Shown in pieces: positions 6,352-9,634 of a stretch of DNA of 9,634 nucleotides. The translations under genes and the position numbers were made by a program. Under the pieces are notes generated by a model. It had not been told where the DNA came from. It did not search any database and saw only the letters and a list, made by a program, of their open reading frames with translations. Origin of the DNA: JBFJWU01 sp041623475 [NCBI: bacterium] (GTDB taxonomy: Bacteria; J088); the NCBI GenBank assembly GCA_041623475.1, contig JBFJWU010000108.1:1-9634 (forward strand). Reading direction: 5' to 3'. Numbering within the stretch: the stretch's first letter is position 1; the number at the start of each line of letters is the position of its first letter.

Positions 6352-7605
6352 ATGTTGAAGATGGAACACCCTTCCATTACTGACCCGGCGTTTCTTGTCC
6401 TTGATCGGGAACGTCAAAACGAAATACTGTCGGACCTGGTCCGCAACAAAGAGATCCTGGACGTGCTGTGCACGTCGTTGCAGGCCTTTCCCTGGAATCC
6501 GGAAGAACCGCGATACCAGGACCTGTGGCTGGGGTTGAGCGCGCTGGTCCTGTTTGAAAACCGGATCGACAGCAAATTGTTGCTGCCGCACCTGCGGGTC
6601 TTTCTGACCCAGATCGACCGTTATCGCAGCGACGTACCGGAACCGGACGCCGACGATATCGAACCGGTCGAGGATGTCTGGGGCGGTCTGGGGTTGGATG
6701 ACGTCACACCTGATACCGTCGGCAAATACTTTCCCGACTTGTACGAACAGATCATCCTCCAGGCGGGCCCTCGTGACTGGGAGCGAGCCATCGGGTTTGT
6801 CCAGGCGGTCGGCCGGATGAGCAAACTTCTGAATTCGGAATGGCAATACAAGCTGGCCAGCATTGCTGCCTCAATTGTCCTCAGCAGCCGACCCAATCGG
6901 AAGGCGATGGACATGTGGCGGGATATCTGGAACCGGACCAGTTACCACGCGTCAGATTTGTTCTATCACGACAGCCGGCTGCGCCGGGCCTTGCTGGACG
7001 AGAATGTTGATCATGCCTATCGCCTGATGACGGTACTGGCCAAGGCGGGGCACAAATCGTCGGACCTGGTTGCGGGCGTGATTCGCGCGGGGTACGACGT
7101 GGACTTTCAGGACGAGCGAGCGTCGCTGGGCCTGTTTGTCGGTGCCAGCGGATTACTGGAAGCGTCGCCGCTGATCTCGCCGGATCTGTTTCGCCTGGGT
7201 GTGGCCAAGTTGATCTGGGATTTTTCCCACGAAAACAAGCGGACGCACGAACGTATCTTCTATGACGAAATCAGCCTGATCAAGAGCCGCGAGATCCTGA
7301 TTGACTTTCGCAAAGCGCTGCTGCGCAGTGACTTTATCCAGTCGTGGGGTTTTGCCGAGTACGCGTTTGTGCACGGGTTTGAACCACTGGAACTGTTCGA
7401 CGAGTTGTCACGGTTGAGCCCCAGTTTCTATGAAGGTGGCGAAGGCCTGATGTGGGCGTGGAAACACCTGGCCGCGGTCGAATCCCTGCTGAAGCTGCTG
7501 CCCGAAGATTTTGGCATTTACGTCATGGCGCATACGGTGCGCCTGCTGGCGCGGACGCCCAAGGACGCGGAACTGCTGGATCCATTCCCGGACGAGGAAC
7601 AGTAG
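6352..7605 (+). CDS. Hypothetical protein, soluble and helical, in the position usual for dnaA
   Basis: This encodes 417 residues that I do not assign to any family. There is no signal peptide and no transmembrane segment, so it is probably cytoplasmic. The sequence is rich in Leu, Asp, Glu and Arg with helix-like spacing throughout (for example LLLPHLRVFLTQIDRYRSD and REILIDFRKALLRSDFIQSW). An acidic linker lies near residues 82-103 (VPEPDADDIEPVEDVWGGL), and the tail is acidic (DPFPDEEQ). Tryptophans are common. No nucleotide-binding, metal-binding or DNA-binding motif is evident, and the pattern suggests a helical-repeat or scaffold fold. The start is uncertain: ATG 6352 has no good Shine-Dalgarno, and ATG 6361 follows the weak GAAG. 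Codon use resembles its neighbours, so recent transfer is not indicated. It ends 2 bases before the structured element at 7608. Confidence 0.8.
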   Translation: MLKMEHPSITDPAFLVLDRERQNEILSDLVRNKEILDVLCTSLQAFPWNPEEPRYQDLWLGLSALVLFENRIDSKLLLPHLRVFLTQIDRYRSDVPEPDADDIEPVEDVWGGLGLDDVTPDTVGKYFPDLYEQIILQAGPRDWERAIGFVQAVGRMSKLLNSEWQYKLASIAASIVLSSRPNRKAMDMWRDIWNRTSYHASDLFYHDSRLRRALLDENVDHAYRLMTVLAKAGHKSSDLVAGVIRAGYDVDFQDERASLGLFVGASGLLEASPLISPDLFRLGVAKLIWDFSHENKRTHERIFYDEISLIKSREILIDFRKALLRSDFIQSWGFAEYAFVHGFEPLELFDELSRLSPSFYEGGEGLMWAWKHLAAVESLLKLLPEDFGIYVMAHTVRLLARTPKDAELLDPFPDEEQ

Positions 7606-7607
7606 AA

Positions 7608-7629
7608 GGCACCCCACCCGGGTGGAAAC
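7608..7629 (+). repeat. Left terminal inverted repeat of the structured element
   Basis: This 22-base arm begins GGCACCCC and ends GTGGAAAC. It pairs with 7859-7880 at 21 of 22 positions; the exception is A7616 opposite C7872. It contains a perfect 12-base palindrome, CCACCCGGGTGG (7614-7625). The TAG stop of the upstream gene is 2 bases away. Confidence 0.85.
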
Positions 7630-7638
7630 AGCTGCGCT

Positions 7639-7740
7639 GTTGCGGACGTGATGTCCATAAGTACCCGGTCAGCGGCAATGTGCAATCGGTCAAATGTTAA
7701 TAGGCTTATGACCCATATACGAGGAACATCACGCCGCAAC
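7639..7740. repeat. Left internal hairpin of the structured element
   Basis: Arms 7639-7656 (GTTGCGGACGTGATGTCC) and 7723-7740 (GGAACATCACGCCGCAAC) form 17 Watson-Crick pairs with one single-base bulge on each side. A further 5-base pairing (GGTCA 7667-7671 with TGACC 7709-7713) lies inside, leaving an apical loop of about 37 bases. The right base of this stem overlaps an alternative small hairpin, CCGCA-ACCC-TGCGG, so a conformational switch is possible. Confidence 0.75.
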
Positions 7741-7747
7741 CCTGCGG

Positions 7748-7849
7748 GCAACGTCTGGTTTCCCGTCTGGGCACGCCAATCCCTCCTCGCCATAGCTACG
7801 GCTATGACTCGTCATGCTTGACGCACCAGATCGGAAAACCGACCGCTGC
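7748..7849. repeat. Right internal hairpin of the structured element
   Basis: Two 49-base arms pair imperfectly around a 4-base loop. The tip is a perfect 6-base stem CATAGC/GCTATG (7791-7796 with 7801-7806) closing TACG, a UNCG-type tetraloop if read as plus-strand RNA. The outer half pairs well (GGTTT with AAACC, TCTGG with CCAGA), while 7780-7788 is poorly paired. Most mismatches are A opposite C on the plus strand. Confidence 0.7.
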
Positions 7850-7858
7850 ATCGCACCC

Positions 7859-7880
7859 GTTTCCACCCGGGCGGGGTGCC
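7859..7880 (-). repeat. Right terminal inverted repeat of the structured element
   Basis: This 22-base arm is the reverse complement of 7608-7629 with one difference. It contains an alternative in-frame GTG (7876) for dgt and lies 28 bases before the preferred dgt ATG, so the element borders or forms the dgt leader. Confidence 0.85.
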
Positions 7881-7908
7881 AGCGGCATACCTCGCGGCTG
7901 GCAGGGCA

Positions 7909-9051
7909 ATGACTGAACCTGTCAATTCTGAATCTGGTAGCTGGCCGGATTACGCGTGTCCACCGGACCGGTCGCAGGGCCGGGTACATCCGGAACCAAC
8001 CCACGTCTATCGCAATCCATACCAGCGGGACCGGGACCGGATCCTTCACTGTGCGGCATTCCGGCGGTTGGAAAGCAAGACCCAGGTTTTTGCCTATCAC
8101 GAAAGTGATTATGTCCGGACGCGGTTGACCCACACACTGGAGGTTGCCCAGATTTCCCGTTCGATCGCCCGGGCGCTGGGGTTGTACGAGGACCTGTCCG
8201 AGGCGATTGCACTGAGCCACGACATCGGCCATCCGCCATTTGGGCATGCCGGCGAGCGGGCGCTGGACAAAAAGGCGGAATCAGCCGGCGGTTTCAACCA
8301 CAATATCCAGGGTCTTCGGATCGTGGATTATCTGGAGCAACGTTACGGTGATTTTCCGGGGCTCAACCTGAGTTTTGAGGTCCGCGAGGCATTTGCCAAA
8401 CACGGCAGCGGTCGCGACGCGATGCCGGACGAGTTTGCTGCTACGGGGCCGCAGCCGACTCTGGAAGCGCAGATCGTTGATCTGGTCGACGAATTGACCT
8501 ATACCAGTCACGATATCGATGATGGTATTACCCATCGGCGACTGAAGTTTCGTGACCTGGAGGGGCTGGAGCTCTGGGACCGTCCGTACAACGAGGTCCG
8601 TAAACGATTTCCCGACGCGGGCAAAAGCATCTGGCGGCACGAAACCGTGCGGCGGATTGTCAATTACCTGGTGACCGACCTGCTGGAGACCACTCGCCAG
8701 CGCATCGATGACACACCCGGCCTGGACCTGGACCAGGTGCGCGATCAGCGCCAGCCGGTTGCGTCGTTCAGCGATGATTGCCAGGCGTTGCTGGATCCCG
8801 TAAAAGCATTCCTGATCGAAAACCTGTACCGGGACTACCGTGTCGTCCAGATGAACGAGAAAGCCAATCGTGTGGTTTCGACCCTGTACGACATTTTTGT
8901 CAGCGAGCCGTCGCAGCTGCCGCCACGATTTCTGGAGCGGGCCGACAAATGGGGCGTTGAGCGGTCCGTCGTTGACTACATCGGTGGAATGACCGACAAG
9001 TTTGCGCTGGAATCATACGCGCGCCTCATTGGGGCGGATTCACTTTTCTAA
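7909..9051 (+). CDS. dgt: Deoxyguanosinetriphosphate triphosphohydrolase-like protein (HD superfamily)
   Basis: This encodes 380 residues, in the range of the type 2 dGTPase-like family, which hydrolyses dNTPs (often dGTP) to the deoxynucleoside and tripolyphosphate and so shapes dNTP pools in the cytosol. The N-terminal signature is HVYRNPYQRDRDRILHCAAF, continuing into RRLESKTQVF. Metal-binding HD-domain residues are visible: His75 in RTRLTHTLEVAQ, His104-Asp105 in SHDIGHPPFGHAGE, and an Asp in DELTYTSHDIDDG near residue 202. ATG 7909 is preferred because the product then starts just before the family region and AGGG lies 2 bases upstream, though that spacing is short; GTG 7876 inside the element's right repeat would add 11 residues. 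No clear promoter was found between the upstream gene and dgt. The 3' end overlaps the convergent LysR gene by 12 bases. The true nucleotide preference is not known. Confidence 0.92.
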   Translation: MTEPVNSESGSWPDYACPPDRSQGRVHPEPTHVYRNPYQRDRDRILHCAAFRRLESKTQVFAYHESDYVRTRLTHTLEVAQISRSIARALGLYEDLSEAIALSHDIGHPPFGHAGERALDKKAESAGGFNHNIQGLRIVDYLEQRYGDFPGLNLSFEVREAFAKHGSGRDAMPDEFAATGPQPTLEAQIVDLVDELTYTSHDIDDGITHRRLKFRDLEGLELWDRPYNEVRKRFPDAGKSIWRHETVRRIVNYLVTDLLETTRQRIDDTPGLDLDQVRDQRQPVASFSDDCQALLDPVKAFLIENLYRDYRVVQMNEKANRVVSTLYDIFVSEPSQLPPRFLERADKWGVERSVVDYIGGMTDKFALESYARLIGADSLF

Positions 9052-9634
9052 CTGATTGACATCCAGGATCAGTTCGCGAAACCAGGTACTGCCAGGGTCG
9101 CCGTCGTAATAGCTGTGCCAGTACAGGTTAAGTTCCAGTGTCGGGATCTGTACGGGCGGCTCGATGATTGTCAGTGGCAGCAGGCTGCGAAAATGGTCGG
9201 CATAGAATCGCGGCAACACCAGCGCCATTCGTGATTCGGCGACAACCTGGCAGGCTGTGTGGTAGTGCTGGCAGCGCAAGGCGACGCGGCGGGACAGGCC
9301 GGCCTGATGCAGCCATGTGTCTTCGACGCTCGGACCGCGGCTGCGCCCGGACACGACAACATGGTCCAATGCCAACCAGTCGTCGGTACTCAGTTCGGCT
9401 GCCGGGTTACAAACCGTTTGGCTGACGGCGATGCACATGTCAACACCCAAAAGTCGATGGAAGCGGATGTCTGCCGACACTCGGCGCGGCACATCGACGC
9501 AGACATCCAATTTGCCGGTCGACAGGTCCCGGTCCAGGGTCCGGCGATCGATGGCGCTGCTGACAATGGTGGCCTGAGGCGCCGCCGCCTGGACGCGGCC
9601 CGTCAAATACCGCAACAACGGAAATTCAAATGAC
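9040..9634 (-). CDS. LysR-family transcriptional regulator, C-terminal part (partial)
   Basis: The frame is open through the right edge, and about 197 C-terminal residues are visible. The in-frame residues at the edge, SFEFPLLRYLTGRVQAAAPQ, are the usual opening of the LysR effector-binding domain. GKLDVCVDVP, the FHRLLGVDMCIAVSQ strand and the late HTACQVVAESRMALVLPRFYA segment match its two alpha/beta lobes, in which LysR proteins bind a small co-inducer. The N-terminal winged helix-turn-helix lies beyond the window, so target genes and autoregulation site cannot be judged. A TTG at 9618 is not the true start. The tail ends LYWHSYYDGDPGSTWFRELI, a common LysR ending (WHxxxxxDPxxxWLR). It converges on dgt with a 12-base overlap, so no separate terminator fits between them. 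Confidence 0.9.
   Translation of the reverse strand, partial: SFEFPLLRYLTGRVQAAAPQATIVSSAIDRRTLDRDLSTGKLDVCVDVPRRVSADIRFHRLLGVDMCIAVSQTVCNPAAELSTDDWLALDHVVVSGRSRGPSVEDTWLHQAGLSRRVALRCQHYHTACQVVAESRMALVLPRFYADHFRSLLPLTIIEPPVQIPTLELNLYWHSYYDGDPGSTWFRELILDVNQLEK

Larger units (their letters stand above)
7608..7880. repeat. 273-base structured element with terminal inverted repeats (MITE-like or ncRNA)
   Basis: Almost the whole gap between the hypothetical gene and dgt is a nested inverted-repeat structure. Outer arms 7608-7629 and 7859-7880 pair over 22 bases with one mismatch. Inside are two further hairpins, 7639-7740 and 7748-7849, so the sequence can fold into a three-way junction with junction strands of only 7 to 9 bases. 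Nothing codes convincingly inside. Precise terminal repeats suggest a non-autonomous transposable element, but no clear target duplication is seen (AGTAGAA left, AGCGGCA right). Mismatch pattern hints at a structure maintained as RNA from the minus strand. It could instead be a family of dispersed intergenic repeats. The pairing is seen directly; the nature of the element is inference. Confidence 0.8.

Noticed and set aside
6343-6846. Minus-strand 167-codon open frame inside the hypothetical gene
   Set aside because: It runs opposite the promoter-linked 417-residue gene and has no recognisable motif; coding bias favours the plus strand.
7608-7880. Retron msr-msd or integron attC site
   Set aside because: Long nested inverted repeats recall both, but no reverse transcriptase, integrase or cassette array is nearby, and the attC core sites were not identified.
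7881-7925. A minus-strand promoter driving the structured element
   Set aside because: A perfect TTGACA occurs at 7925-7920 on the minus strand, but no -10-like hexamer lies at 16-19 bases downstream, so I do not call it a promoter.

Overview
The window comes from a GC-rich Gram-negative bacterium, probably a proteobacterium and most likely a gammaproteobacterium. The reasons are the conserved order rpmH-rnpA-yidD-yidC, a YidC of about 545 residues with the large periplasmic domain of Gram-negative YidC proteins, two predicted lipoproteins, a type 2 dGTPase-like enzyme and a LysR regulator. The exact lineage cannot be read from the sequence.

Layout. At the left edge, a possible gene end runs with a 4-base ATGA overlap into an FAD-dependent oxidoreductase of the geranylgeranyl reductase family (66-1301, +). 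This converges, with a 29-base overlap, on a long minus-strand operon that reads from right to left: rpmH (6077-5928), rnpA (to 5576), yidD (5579-5328), yidC (5335-3698), a beta-propeller-like lipoprotein (3701-2730) and a second, larger predicted lipoprotein (2733-1273). Every junction from rnpA onward overlaps by 4 to 8 bases, which suggests translational coupling. The first four genes serve ribosome assembly, tRNA 5' maturation and inner-membrane protein insertion. The two lipoproteins occupy the place where mnmE commonly follows yidC.

The 274-base gap right of rpmH holds divergent promoter-like sequences. On the plus strand, where dnaA is commonly found, lies instead an unrecognised soluble, acidic, helical protein of about 417 residues (6352-7605) behind a near-consensus sigma-70 promoter. 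It is followed by a 273-base structured element (7608-7880) with 22-base terminal inverted repeats and two long internal hairpins. This element fills almost the whole gap before a dGTPase-like HD hydrolase gene (7909-9051, +). The window ends with a partial LysR-type regulator on the minus strand, overlapping the dgt end by 12 bases.

The two most notable observations are the structured element, whose A-C mismatches mostly become G-U pairs if it is read as RNA from the minus strand, and rnpA, whose family-like N-terminal coding region contains no ATG, GTG or TTG start codon.
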